NCBI RefSeq assembly: GCF_001375595.1
Contig: NZ_CVJQ01000001.1
Location: forward strand, 2,197,001 to 2,261,000
Direction: 5' to 3'
DNA: 64,000 bases
Origin: Phenylobacterium immobile (ATCC 35973)
GTDB taxonomy: Bacteria; Pseudomonadota; Alphaproteobacteria; Caulobacterales; Caulobacteraceae
Of the stretch, positions 8,588 to 15,721 are shown piece by piece (the first letter of the stretch is position 1; each line of letters starts with the position of its first letter). Position numbers and translations under genes: made by a program. The notes beneath the pieces are model-generated. The model was not told where the DNA came from, made no database searches, and was given only the letters and a program-made list of their open reading frames with translations.

Positions 8588-9232
8588 CTACCAGCGCAGG
8601 AGCCGCGGCCCCAGCAGCGCGCCCAGAGCCGCCGCCACGGCGATCCCCAGGGTGTACCAGGTGAGCACGAAGATGGCGGACACCTCGGGACAGTGCAGGC
8701 AATAGATGGTCGCGGCCCATGCGCCGGCGCTGAGGCCGGCGATCGCTCCGGCCGCCCGCAGGTGAGCGGGGGCGAGCTTGCGGAAGGACCAGAGCAAGCC
8801 GGCGAAGATCGGCGCGGCGAGCGTCAGCACGATCCAGGGACAGGAGGTCCAGCTGCGGCCAAGCCACATCGCCAGCCATTCCGACGACGGCGTGCGGGCG
8901 AGCTCGCCGACCCCGATCCCGACCAGGACCAGCACCGGCGCGGCGAGCAGCCAGAGCCCCTGCAAGGGCGCGGGCGCCGGCCGCGCCAGGCGGATGATCG
9001 CATAGCTTGCGCCCAGCGCGAGCGAGAGGGTGTAGGTCCACTTCATCCAGAAGGAGAAGCCGTGCATGGCCAGGCGCAGATCCGGACGGATTCCGAGCGT
9101 CACGGCGATCAGGAGCATCGCCACAAGCCCGCCGGCCGCCAAGCCGACTGCGATGCGTCTGGGGACCGCGTGACGCGGCACCCGAGACACGTTCTGGCTG
9201 AGCGAATCGATAAGCTGTTCGGTCTTCATCAT
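8588..9232 (-). CDS. nrsF: NrsF-family (DUF1109) membrane anti-sigma factor
   Basis: 214 residues, six predicted membrane helices after a short cytoplasmic N-terminus. It carries CP pairs at Cys131 and Cys181 (plus Cys178). The NrsF of C. crescentus (CC3252) is reported, as I recall it, to use conserved cysteines at these positions to release its sigma factor on heavy-metal (dichromate/cadmium) stress; that is family knowledge, not shown here. The start ATG at 9232 overlaps the stop of the sigma gene (ATGA), so the pair is co-translated. Confidence 0.87.
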   Translation of the reverse strand: MMKTEQLIDSLSQNVSRVPRHAVPRRIAVGLAAGGLVAMLLIAVTLGIRPDLRLAMHGFSFWMKWTYTLSLALGASYAIIRLARPAPAPLQGLWLLAAPVLVLVGIGVGELARTPSSEWLAMWLGRSWTSCPWIVLTLAAPIFAGLLWSFRKLAPAHLRAAGAIAGLSAGAWAATIYCLHCPEVSAIFVLTWYTLGIAVAAALGALLGPRLLRW

Positions 9233-9768
9233 CCTTGGCCTTTGATCCGGGCGGCGAGCGCCTTGAGGCCCCGATGCACCGAGATCTTCACATCCGACTC
9301 GCCAATGCCGGCACCGGAGGCGGCCTCGGCGATACTCTTGCCCTCGACATGGGTGTCGCGGATCGCGCGCGCCTGTTTGGGAGACAGGGTCGCGAGCAGG
9401 CGATCGACGTCCATACGCGCGCCGGCGGCGTCTTCGAAGCCCTCGGCCATCAGGATGGACTCGACGTCCTCGATCGCCACCGTCTGGCGATGACGCCGAT
9501 AGTGGTCGATCGTCCGATACCGCGCGATCGCATAGAGCCAGGCGGTGAAGGGACGGCTGCGATCGAAGGTCTCTCGACGGGTGTGCACGGTGATGAGGGT
9601 GTCCTGTACGAGGTCTTCGACATCTTCGGCCCGCGCCAGACGCCGTCTATAGAAGGCGGTGAGGAGCGGCACGAGCGCGCGCAGCAGCAGGCCATGCGCG
9701 AGCGCATCGCCGTCAAGGCTGCCGATCATCAGCGCTTTGAGCTCGGCCTCGCTCGTCGCCATCCTCAT
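9229..9768 (-). CDS. sigF: ECF sigma factor, SigF type
   Basis: 179 residues. Region 2 is clear (RRRLARAEDVEDLVQDTLIT, FTAWLYAIARYRTIDHYRRH) and region 4 has the helix-turn-helix (LSPKQARAIRDTHVEGKSIA, GIGESDVKISVHRGLKALAA). It is cotranscribed with its NrsF anti-sigma factor. Start is ATG 9768 or ATG 9762; either leaves a very short leader behind the ECF-type promoter at 9781-9807. The same promoter motif precedes the thioredoxin-ccdA-SDR operon, suggesting autoregulation and a local regulon. The symbol follows the C. crescentus SigF/NrsF pair by similarity of gene pair and sequence. Confidence 0.87.
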   Translation of the reverse strand: MRMATSEAELKALMIGSLDGDALAHGLLLRALVPLLTAFYRRRLARAEDVEDLVQDTLITVHTRRETFDRSRPFTAWLYAIARYRTIDHYRRHRQTVAIEDVESILMAEGFEDAAGARMDVDRLLATLSPKQARAIRDTHVEGKSIAEAASGAGIGESDVKISVHRGLKALAARIKGQG

Positions 9769-9780
9769 TCCGGTCAGTCT

Positions 9781-9807
9781 TACGTCGCTTCCGCTCTATC
9801 CGTTACA
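9781..9807 (-). promoter_or_regulatory. ECF-type promoter of the sigma/anti-sigma operon
   Basis: Reading the minus strand: -35 TGTAAC (9807-9802), 17-nt spacer, -10 CGTA (9784-9781). The identical two boxes at the identical spacing occur before the thioredoxin gene (11887-11913), and nothing else between them is conserved. ECF sigma factors often recognise a -35 with an AAC core and a CG-containing -10. The ATG at 9768 is only 12 nt past the -10. Confidence 0.65.
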
Positions 9808-9867
9808 GGGGTTGGGCTCGACTTCATATTCGGCTGCAGGGTTCGCGCGGCGACGTCCCACGCGGCC

Positions 9868-10665
9868 TCACAGGGCCGAGTGGTCGCGCGCTCCGTCTTC
9901 CATGGCGGCTTTGATCGGCCGCAGGGCTTCATCGACAGCCTGGGGGTCGGTCCGGTTTTGCTTCACCATCTCGAGCCGGGCCGGGCCGCCACGCACAACC
10001 TCCAGGCGGTCCTGGGTCATCGCCTCGACTATCTCCCGGGCCACATCCGACGGTGTTTCGCGACCGCCGTCCCGTCCCATTCCGGACGTCGCCATCATCG
10101 GCGTCTCGGTCGCCGTCGGATAGACCGTCAGGACACGGACCCCCTCCCCGTCCAGTTCCCGGCGAAGCGCCTCGCCGAAGTGAGCGATGCCGGCCTTGAC
10201 CGCGGCATAGGGCGAATAGAACGCCATGCCGACAAGCGCGATGCCCGAGCTGACGTTCACCACCAGGCCGTCGCCGCTCTCCTTCAGCAGGGACAGCGCC
10301 GCCCGCGTGAGGAGGATCGGACCCGTCAGGTTCACCTCGACCATCTGGCGGATCTCGTCCTCCGTGATGGCTTCGAGCCGGCCAGCGCGCACGCCGCCGG
10401 CGTTGTTGACGAGAACGTCGAGCCCGCCGAGCGATTCCGCCGCCAATTCGAGCGTTCGGGCCCGGCCTTCGGACGTGGTCACGTCGGCTGACAGGCCGCG
10501 GATGGGGCCTTGGCCTTCCAGCTGCCGTAGGGCTTGATCGACGGCCCCCTGCCGGCGACCAGTGATGCCGACGATGGCTCCGGCGATGAGCAGTTCGCGG
10601 GCGATCTCGAGCCCGATGCCGCTCGATCCGCCGGTGACGAGGGCGCGCTTGCCGTTGAGATTCAT
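9868..10665 (-). CDS. SDR-family oxidoreductase (DltE-like)
   Basis: 265 residues from ATG 10665, preceded by AAAGGAG. Classical short-chain dehydrogenase features: TGGSSGIG cofactor motif (residues 11-18), LVNNAGG, an active-site Ser in VNVSSGIALVG and YAAVK catalytic Tyr/Lys. It probably acts with NAD(P)H in the cytoplasm; the substrate is unknown. It lies 38 nt after ccdA on the same strand and is probably the last gene of the thioredoxin-ccdA-SDR operon under the ECF-type promoter at 11887-11913. Confidence 0.88.
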   Translation of the reverse strand: MNLNGKRALVTGGSSGIGLEIARELLIAGAIVGITGRRQGAVDQALRQLEGQGPIRGLSADVTTSEGRARTLELAAESLGGLDVLVNNAGGVRAGRLEAITEDEIRQMVEVNLTGPILLTRAALSLLKESGDGLVVNVSSGIALVGMAFYSPYAAVKAGIAHFGEALRRELDGEGVRVLTVYPTATETPMMATSGMGRDGGRETPSDVAREIVEAMTQDRLEVVRGGPARLEMVKQNRTDPQAVDEALRPIKAAMEDGARDHSAL

Positions 10666-10703
10666 TTCGTCGGCTCCTTTAGGGTGTTGCGGGCCCAAGG
10701 GCC

Positions 10704-11432
10704 CTAGATCGCGGTCGACCAGGTGACGACGCGCTCAGGCAGATGATCCAGCGCGAAGGCTTCGATCTTCCGATCGATCCCCGTGAGGATGAAGACGCCG
10801 ATGATGAGCAGCAGGGCGCCCAGCACGGTCTTTCCGCGTCCGCCGGCTGTCATCATCCGGCCGCGCCACCGCGAGAGGGCGCCTCGCGCCGCGAAGGCGA
10901 TCACGAGCAGGACCGTCGAGATGCCGAGGCCGAACGCGACCATGACCAGGGCCACCTCGCCCAGATCCTTGCCCTCGGCAGCGAGCGCGACCGCCGCGCC
11001 GAGGGTCGGTCCCACACAGGGCGCCCAGACGATGCCCAGCAGGGCCCCGACCGCCGCCTGGCCCCAAAGCCCGGCCCTGTCGTCAAGCGCCGCCTGATGG
11101 GAGCTGGCCCAGGCGGCGAGCGGGGTCGCGACGCGGGCCAGCAGGTCCTGAAGCCAGGGCACGAGCAGTACCACGCCCGCCAGGCAGAGGATGACCGCGC
11201 CGGCGGCGCGAACCACAAGCGTATCGATCCCCAGCGCCTGCCCGAAGGCGGCCACGACGAAGCCGGTGACGGTGAAGGCGACGACCAGGCCCGCCGCCAA
11301 CGCCAGCGGCGCGAAGCGGTGCCGCTGGGCCGCCGAGGACAGGACGATCGGCACCAGCGGGAGGACGCAGGGCGAAAGGATGGTCAGCGCGCCCGCCACA
11401 TAGGCGAGCGCGGGATTGAGCGCAGAAGCCAT
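10704..11432 (-). CDS. CcdA/DsbD-like thiol-disulfide membrane transporter
   Basis: 242 residues, six or seven membrane helices. The two conserved cysteines of CcdA proteins are present: LSPCVLPLVP in the first helix and WAPCVGPTLG in the fourth. CcdA moves reducing equivalents from cytoplasmic thioredoxin to periplasmic thiol proteins. The gene starts 7 nt after the stop of the secreted thioredoxin-like gene, its likely periplasmic partner. Pairing with an ECF system of the metal/thiol-sensing type suggests protection of periplasmic thiols. Confidence 0.88.
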   Translation of the reverse strand: MASALNPALAYVAGALTILSPCVLPLVPIVLSSAAQRHRFAPLALAAGLVVAFTVTGFVVAAFGQALGIDTLVVRAAGAVILCLAGVVLLVPWLQDLLARVATPLAAWASSHQAALDDRAGLWGQAAVGALLGIVWAPCVGPTLGAAVALAAEGKDLGEVALVMVAFGLGISTVLLVIAFAARGALSRWRGRMMTAGGRGKTVLGALLLIIGVFILTGIDRKIEAFALDHLPERVVTWSTAI

Positions 11433-11439
11433 CCGCAGG

Positions 11440-11856
11440 TCAGCTGATCGCGCTGCGGATCACGGCGGAAACCTTGCCTTCGTCCGTCTCGTGCGCGATC
11501 CGGTCGGTCTCGCGCGCGCCGCGGAAAGCGATCAGGGTCGATTGCTGGGTCGCGCCGAACCTTTGCCACAGCGGCCGCTGGGTGTCGAAGTCGATGCGGA
11601 ACACGACCATGTCGCGATAGGCGGGGGCGGCCGTAACGCTGGCGATCGTCCTGGCCTGGGCGCGGCAGACCGGGCACCACGGCGCATGGACCCAGACCAG
11701 GATCGGCTTGCCCGCTCTCTGGGCCGCGTCGAAGGCCGCCTGATTGTACGGCTGCACGGTCGGCGCGACCTGGGCGGCCGCAGGAGCGGCGGCGACGACC
11801 GCCGGAACGGCGGCGGCGAGAGCGGCGAAAACGGCGAACGAAGACGAGTGGCGCAT
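11440..11856 (-). CDS. Secreted thioredoxin-family protein
   Basis: 138 residues with an N-terminal Sec signal peptide (hydrophobic Ala-rich core, cleavage near AAAQ at ~29) and a thioredoxin fold whose active site is WCPVC rather than WCGPC (HAPWCPVCRAQARTIASV). The TLIAFRGARE segment corresponds to the cis-Pro side of the fold, but the usual Pro is replaced by Ser-Thr. GGAGG lies 5 nt before ATG 11856. First gene of the operon with ccdA and the SDR; the ECF-type promoter lies 31 nt upstream. Confidence 0.87.
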   Translation of the reverse strand: MRHSSSFAVFAALAAAVPAVVAAAPAAAQVAPTVQPYNQAAFDAAQRAGKPILVWVHAPWCPVCRAQARTIASVTAAPAYRDMVVFRIDFDTQRPLWQRFGATQQSTLIAFRGARETDRIAHETDEGKVSAVIRSAIS

Positions 11857-11886
11857 AAGGCCTCCAAGGAGTTGTCGTCTCCCTCC

Positions 11887-11913
11887 TACGGATCGGCGCG
11901 GCCGCCGGTTACA
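11887..11913 (-). promoter_or_regulatory. ECF-type promoter of the thioredoxin-ccdA-SDR operon
   Basis: Minus strand: -35 TGTAAC (11913-11908), 17-nt spacer, -10 CGTA (11890-11887), the same boxes and spacing as upstream of the ECF sigma gene. It leaves a 30-nt leader with a GGAGG site before ATG 11856, which fits a functional promoter well. Confidence 0.68.
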
Positions 11914-11968
11914 CCCGGCAAGGCGAAGACCCGAAAACAGGCCTGCACAAGACCCCGGCGTTAGCCGG

Positions 11969-12997
11969 TCATTCCAGACAGCTCTCGACGAGACGGTCGA
12001 AAGCCGGCCCGCCCCGCATCGGGTCGGCCACCGGCAGGCGCAGGCGCTGGCTGTCGAGAGCCATCAGCCGCGCCGCCTCGTCCGGCTTCAGCGCGTGAGT
12101 GTTGTAGGCGACGCCGCCGCAGCGGATCGCCGGGTTGGTGCGCCGGCCGAGCAGAACCGTCGCTTCGATGATGTCCTGGATGCTCGGCAGCTCATATCCC
12201 GGGACGCCGAGCACGTGGGTGCGACCGGGCTCGTGGCAGACCACGAAGACATCGGGCTGGCTGCCGTGGAGCAGGCTGAGCGACACCCCGCCATAGGCCG
12301 GATGCAGAATGGACCCCTGTCCTTCGATGACGTCCCAATGATCGGCCGCCGCATCGGGCGACAAAATCTCGGCGGCCCCCGCCGCGAAATCGGCGATGAC
12401 GGCGTCCATCGGTATGCCGCCGCCCGCGATCATGATGCCCGTCTGTCCGGTCGCCCGGAACTCGGCCGCCACCCCCTTTTCGGCAAAGGCCCGGGCGAGC
12501 GCCAGCGCCGCGTACTTCTTCCCCAGGGCACAGTCGGTGCCGACGGTGAGCAGCCGCTTTCCCGTTCTCTTGCGCCCAGTGCCGGTCGGGATCGACGGCG
12601 GCGGGTTGCGCACATCGATGAGGCGCCGACCACACTCCGCGGCGGTCTCGGCCAGGCCCGGGATGTCGGTGAGCCGCTGATGCATGCCGCTGATGATGTC
12701 CAGGCCGGCGCGCAGCGCCTCGATCAGCGACGCCCGCCAGTTCGGCGGGATCACGCCGCCGCTGTTGGCGACGCCGATCACCATCGCCCGCGCGCCGAGC
12801 GCCACGGCCTCGGAGGGCGTCATCTGCGGCAGTCCGGTGGAGACGGCGGCGCCGTCCAGAACGAACTCGCCGACGCATTTGTCACCCGCCCAGTCGCGCA
12901 GGCCCAACGCGGTCTTTGCGTAGCCGCGCTCGGTCGTATCGCCCAGGAACAACAGATAGGGGTGCGGCAGCGTCAGATCAGCTGTTTGCGCGGACAT
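11969..12997 (-). CDS. dgcN: DUF1611 family protein, DgcN-like D-glutamate N-acetyltransferase
   Basis: 342 residues. The DUF1611 layout is complete: an N-terminal Rossmann-like domain (YAKTALGLRDWAGDKCVGEF) and a C-terminal P-loop-like domain (GTDCALGKKYAALALARAFA, ATGQTGIMIAGGGIPMDAVI, DHWDVIEGQGSILHPAYGGV). Family members named DgcN acetylate D-glutamate for catabolism, usually beside the dipeptide-epimerase-like gene dgcA. That partner is not next to it here; the upstream side holds only truncated genes. The family call is firm; the substrate is inferred. Confidence 0.8.
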   Translation of the reverse strand: MSAQTADLTLPHPYLLFLGDTTERGYAKTALGLRDWAGDKCVGEFVLDGAAVSTGLPQMTPSEAVALGARAMVIGVANSGGVIPPNWRASLIEALRAGLDIISGMHQRLTDIPGLAETAAECGRRLIDVRNPPPSIPTGTGRKRTGKRLLTVGTDCALGKKYAALALARAFAEKGVAAEFRATGQTGIMIAGGGIPMDAVIADFAAGAAEILSPDAAADHWDVIEGQGSILHPAYGGVSLSLLHGSQPDVFVVCHEPGRTHVLGVPGYELPSIQDIIEATVLLGRRTNPAIRCGGVAYNTHALKPDEAARLMALDSQRLRLPVADPMRGGPAFDRLVESCLE

Positions 12998-13079
12998 GGT
13001 CGTTCATCTCCTCAAGGATCGTTTGCGTCCGACATCACCTAGGCCCGCGGTGCGCAGCCGCTTGGCGGGTCCTCTGGGG

Positions 13080-13390
13080 TTAGGCCGCCGCCAGACGGCG
13101 GACGGCGTCAGCCCGCATGGCCAGCACGAAACAGCCGGCGGAGAGCAGGGCCGCCGGGACAGCCACGACGACGATGGCGTGGCCCAGCATCGCCTCGCCG
13201 CCCAAGGCCTGGCTGACCAGGGCGATGGCGGCGGGTCCCGTCGCAGCAGCGAGGGCGGTCGTGAGCACATAGGTGGCGATCCCGCGCCCACGGATCTCGT
13301 TGGGCAGGTTGAGGGTGAGCGCGACAACGCCGATCGTGGGGACGAGGCCGGCGCAGACCAGATCGAAGGCCAGCAAGACGGCGTAGGTCG
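13080..13390 (-). pseudogene. MFS transporter, C-terminal remnant
   Basis: The minus-strand frame encodes about 105 residues matching the last three helices of an MFS permease (VPTYAVLLAFDLVCAG, VVALTLNLPNEIRGRGIATY, PAALLSAGCFVLAM). Upstream of ~13390 the same frame becomes low-complexity antisense of the MarR fragment, so all the N-terminal helices are missing. The break coincides with the 5' break of the marR fragment, consistent with one deletion that removed the starts of two divergent genes. Confidence 0.72.
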
Positions 13391-13760
13391 GGACATCGGC
13401 CTGACCAGCGCGCGCTGGCAGGTGCTGGGGGCCTTGGCGGAGCACGGCGCGCCGCGGACCGTGTCGCAGATCGCGCGGGCCATGGGCCTGACCCGCCAGT
13501 CGGTGCAGCGGGTCGCCGACGACCTGCGCGGCGCCGGCCTGATCGTCCTCCTGACCAACCCCGACCACGCGCGATCCAAACTCATGTCCATGACCCCCGC
13601 CGGGCAGGACGCCTATGCCGAGGCCCTGCGCAGGCAGGCCCCCTGGGTCGCGGGGCTGGCGGCCGGCCTATCCGCGCAGGACGTGGCCGCGGCGATCCGC
13701 GTCCTGTCGACCGTCGCCGGCCGGCTCGACGCCGATCCTTCAACCCTTCCGGAGCAATGA
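13385..13760 (+). pseudogene. MarR-family regulator, N-terminally truncated
   Basis: The plus-strand frame encodes a MarR winged helix from about GLTSARWQVLGALAEHG through SQIARAMGLTRQSVQRVADD and the wing LTNPDHARSKLMSMT to a complete C-terminus (stop 13758-13760). The first ~35 residues (helix 1 of the dimer domain) and the start codon are absent: upstream the frame reads antisense through the MFS fragment. The DNA-binding part is intact, so a rescued product from an internal start cannot be excluded, but the normal gene is broken. Confidence 0.7.
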
Positions 13761-14218
13761 CCATGACCGCGCTGATCCTGCTGCTGCCGATCGTCCTCAG
13801 CGCTGTCTTCGCGGGCGCCGCGCTGTACATCAATGTGGCCGAACAGCCGGCCCGACTGGGATTGGACGACCGAGCCCTCCTCCAGCAGTGGGTCCCGAGC
13901 TACAAGCGCGGCACGCTGACGCAGAGCAATCTGGCCCTGGCCTCGGGCGCGGCGGGCGCGCTGGCCTTCTGGCTTGACCCGAACGGGCTGTGGCTGGCGG
14001 GCGCCGTGCTGATCGTCGCCAACTGGCCCTTCACCTTCGCCGCCATCAGGCCGATCACCCGCCGGCTCGAGACCGCCTCCGCCGATCAGGCCGGGCGCGA
14101 CACCCGCAGCGCCATCCGGCGGTGGGGCGTGCTCCACGCCATTCGCACCGGCCTGGGGTTCGCCAGCCTCGCCGCCTACGCCGTGGCGAGCGCCAGGACG
14201 TGGCCCTCCGGCCTCTGA
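13757..14218 (+). CDS. DUF1772 (anthrone oxygenase-like) membrane protein
   Basis: 153 residues with four predicted membrane helices (ILLLPIVLSAVFAGAALYIN; NLALASGAAGALAFWL; LWLAGAVLIVANWPFTFAAI; GLGFASLAAYAVAS) and the DUF1772 hallmark of N-V-x-E-x-P-A-R followed by W-x-P-x-Y-K. ATG 13757 overlaps the stop of the MarR fragment (ATGA), a coupling retained from the former operon; ATG 13763 is an alternative. Enzymatic role in this organism unknown. Confidence 0.82.
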   Translation: MTMTALILLLPIVLSAVFAGAALYINVAEQPARLGLDDRALLQQWVPSYKRGTLTQSNLALASGAAGALAFWLDPNGLWLAGAVLIVANWPFTFAAIRPITRRLETASADQAGRDTRSAIRRWGVLHAIRTGLGFASLAAYAVASARTWPSGL

Positions 14219-14221
14219 ACG

Positions 14222-14360
14222 TCAGGCCGCGACCAACCGGAAGTAGTCCGCCACGCCCCCGACGGTCTCCGAGACCTTGGCAGGGTCTCGTAAAAGTCGA
14301 AATGGCAGCCTTCGGACCAGTGCAGGGCTTTCGGAGCGCCGCGCCGGGCGCAGGTCCAGC
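14222..14360 (-). pseudogene. Alpha/beta-hydrolase C-terminal remnant
   Basis: The minus strand encodes GAPKALHWSEGCHFDFYE, the typical last-histidine region of alpha/beta hydrolases (His followed by FDFY), then after a one-base shift near 14288 continues as DPAKVSETVGGVADYFRL to a stop at 14222-14224. Before ~14360 the match fades. The gene is truncated and frameshifted. No other gene is visible up to 14667. Confidence 0.5.
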
Positions 14361-14667
14361 GGGCCTTGGTCGCGCGAGCGCCTCTAACCTTGGACCGAGC
14401 AGGACTCGGCTGGTCCTTGCGGCGCCGGCGCAGCTGTCCAGTCGATCCGAGCTGGCCCTTGCGCGGGCCCGTCGCGCGCTAAGCTTCCGGCGTCAAAAAA
14501 GGCGTCGGCACTTTCCTCGCGGCTGGCGGCAAAGCTCGCATCCGAACGCGCGTCTGGGATTCATATGACCTCATTCAGTTCGGGGCAGCGCACGCTGGAG
14601 AACGCGTCCCGCCGGCCCTTGCGAAACGCCCGAGTTCCATCGCTTGTCTCGAAATTATAGCCGAAGG

Positions 14668-14859
14668 TCACTTCGTCTCCAGCGCGGGGAGGGCTGCCAC
14701 CGGGTGAGCATCGACAGCAGCGGGCCGGTCGGCGGGCGTTGTCGCGAGTATACGCCAGACAATTTCGGCTGACCCCAGCATAGGCAAGGGTTGGCCAAAT
14801 CGGGTCCGCCATTGTCTGTCTAGCTCGACTTCTTCGGGCGTCATTTGGGTGTTTGTCAT
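14668..14859 (-). CDS. Small hypothetical protein (uncertain)
   Basis: A 63-residue frame starting at ATG 14859 (MTNTQMTPEEVELDRQWRTR). The N-terminal half has a balanced amino-acid mix; the tail is Ala/Pro-rich. I do not recognise a family, and no strong ribosome-binding site precedes the start. It lies in an eroded region and may be a remnant or not coding at all. Confidence 0.3.
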   Translation of the reverse strand: MTNTQMTPEEVELDRQWRTRFGQPLPMLGSAEIVWRILATTPADRPAAVDAHPVAALPALETK

Positions 14860-15200
14860 GGCCCGGAGAAAGCCTTTTGCGAAGACTCGGTTCCGGCCGC
14901 GAATGGCTAACGCGGGGTCCCGCCCCATCGAGTAGCGGGATCCGGCGCGGGGCGGCGGTTCGGTTGTGATGCAGCGCAGTAAACTCCGCCTATGTGGCCT
15001 CTATGATATCCGTTCCCCCGACGCCTGCCGGAACCGCCTTTCGCGCCGGTGAATGGCGCAGCATGTATGTCCGTGCGGAAGCGTGAGGCTCCGGTCCCGG
15101 GGGCTTAAATATAGACCCGAAGCGATCCTCGACAGCCTACCGCGATGATCAACTCAAACGCGGCGACACGGCCTTGATCGTGCTGCCGGAGGAGGCGGTA
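14860..15200. other. 341-bp stretch without a recognisable gene
   Basis: I see no complete gene, tRNA or clear promoter. The frame of the excisionase-like gene downstream stays open leftward to about 15100 (ending in a RDDQLKRGDTALIVLPEEAV segment) but has no usable start before 15174, so part of a longer ancestral gene may be present. Confidence 0.4.
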
Positions 15201-15431
15201 GTGCCAGATAGCAAATTCCTTACACCTGACGAGGTGGCTGAACGCTACCGGGGCGGTGTTTCGGTTGGGACGCTTCGAAATTGGCGCGCGATGCGTCTCG
15301 GCCCGTCCTTCGTCAAAATTGGCAAGGCCGTGCTCTACCCCCTCCACGAGCTTGATGCGTGGGATGAAAAGAATAAGGTGCAGTGTCGTGCATCCAGGGG
15401 ACTCGACGAGCACAGGGGTGATCAGGTGTGA
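15201..15431 (+). CDS. Excisionase-family helix-turn-helix protein
   Basis: 76 residues from GTG 15201, chosen because GGAGGAGG (15188-15195) lies 5 nt upstream; an in-frame TTG at 15174 has no such site. The core is a MerR-like HTH_17 domain as in AlpA/Xis proteins (FLTPDEVAERYRGGVSVGTL, RNWRAMRLGPSFVKIGKAVL, YPLHELDAW). Such proteins direct excision or activate integrase genes of prophages and integrative elements. No intact integrase is adjacent; a radC tail lies 68 bp downstream. It looks like the leftover of an element. Confidence 0.72.
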   Translation: MPDSKFLTPDEVAERYRGGVSVGTLRNWRAMRLGPSFVKIGKAVLYPLHELDAWDEKNKVQCRASRGLDEHRGDQV

Positions 15432-15534
15432 TGGTCACGTTCGGGCATGATCAACCGCTCCCAGTCTCCGGCACCAGTCCTCGTCCGATTTCAATTTATT
15501 GCATAACAATCAATGCCATAGAATACTGCAAGGC

Positions 15535-15699
15535 ATGGTGCACAACCATCCCTCGGGCGATCCCTCGCCGTCCAACGCCGACATCGACATGACCCGCCAG
15601 GTCGCCAGCGCCTGCGAGGTCCTGCGGATCGCCGTCCACGACCACCTGATCGTCGGACGCCACGGAGTCGCCAGCTTCAAGGCCTTGGGATTGCTCTAA
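15535..15699 (+). pseudogene. radC: RadC (JAB/MPN domain) C-terminal remnant
   Basis: The frame carries the RadC metal-binding hallmark [20 protein letters not shown] followed by a standard C-terminus ([20 protein letters not shown]) and a stop at 15697-15699. The preceding ~100 or more residues of the protein are missing, and the frame upstream of 15535 is unrelated. RadC-like genes are frequent in integrative elements, so this and the excisionase-like gene may mark an old element boundary. Confidence 0.72.
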
Positions 15700-15721
15700 G
15701 GTTGCAATTTGGACGGGGGCC

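Noticed and set aside
9235..10491. A 418-residue plus-strand frame across the sigma factor and SDR genes
   Set aside because: Antisense shadow of two well-supported genes.
14930..15120. Possible tRNA or att site before the excisionase-like gene
   Set aside because: No cloverleaf, no TTCGA-type T-loop and no direct repeat that I could match elsewhere in the window.
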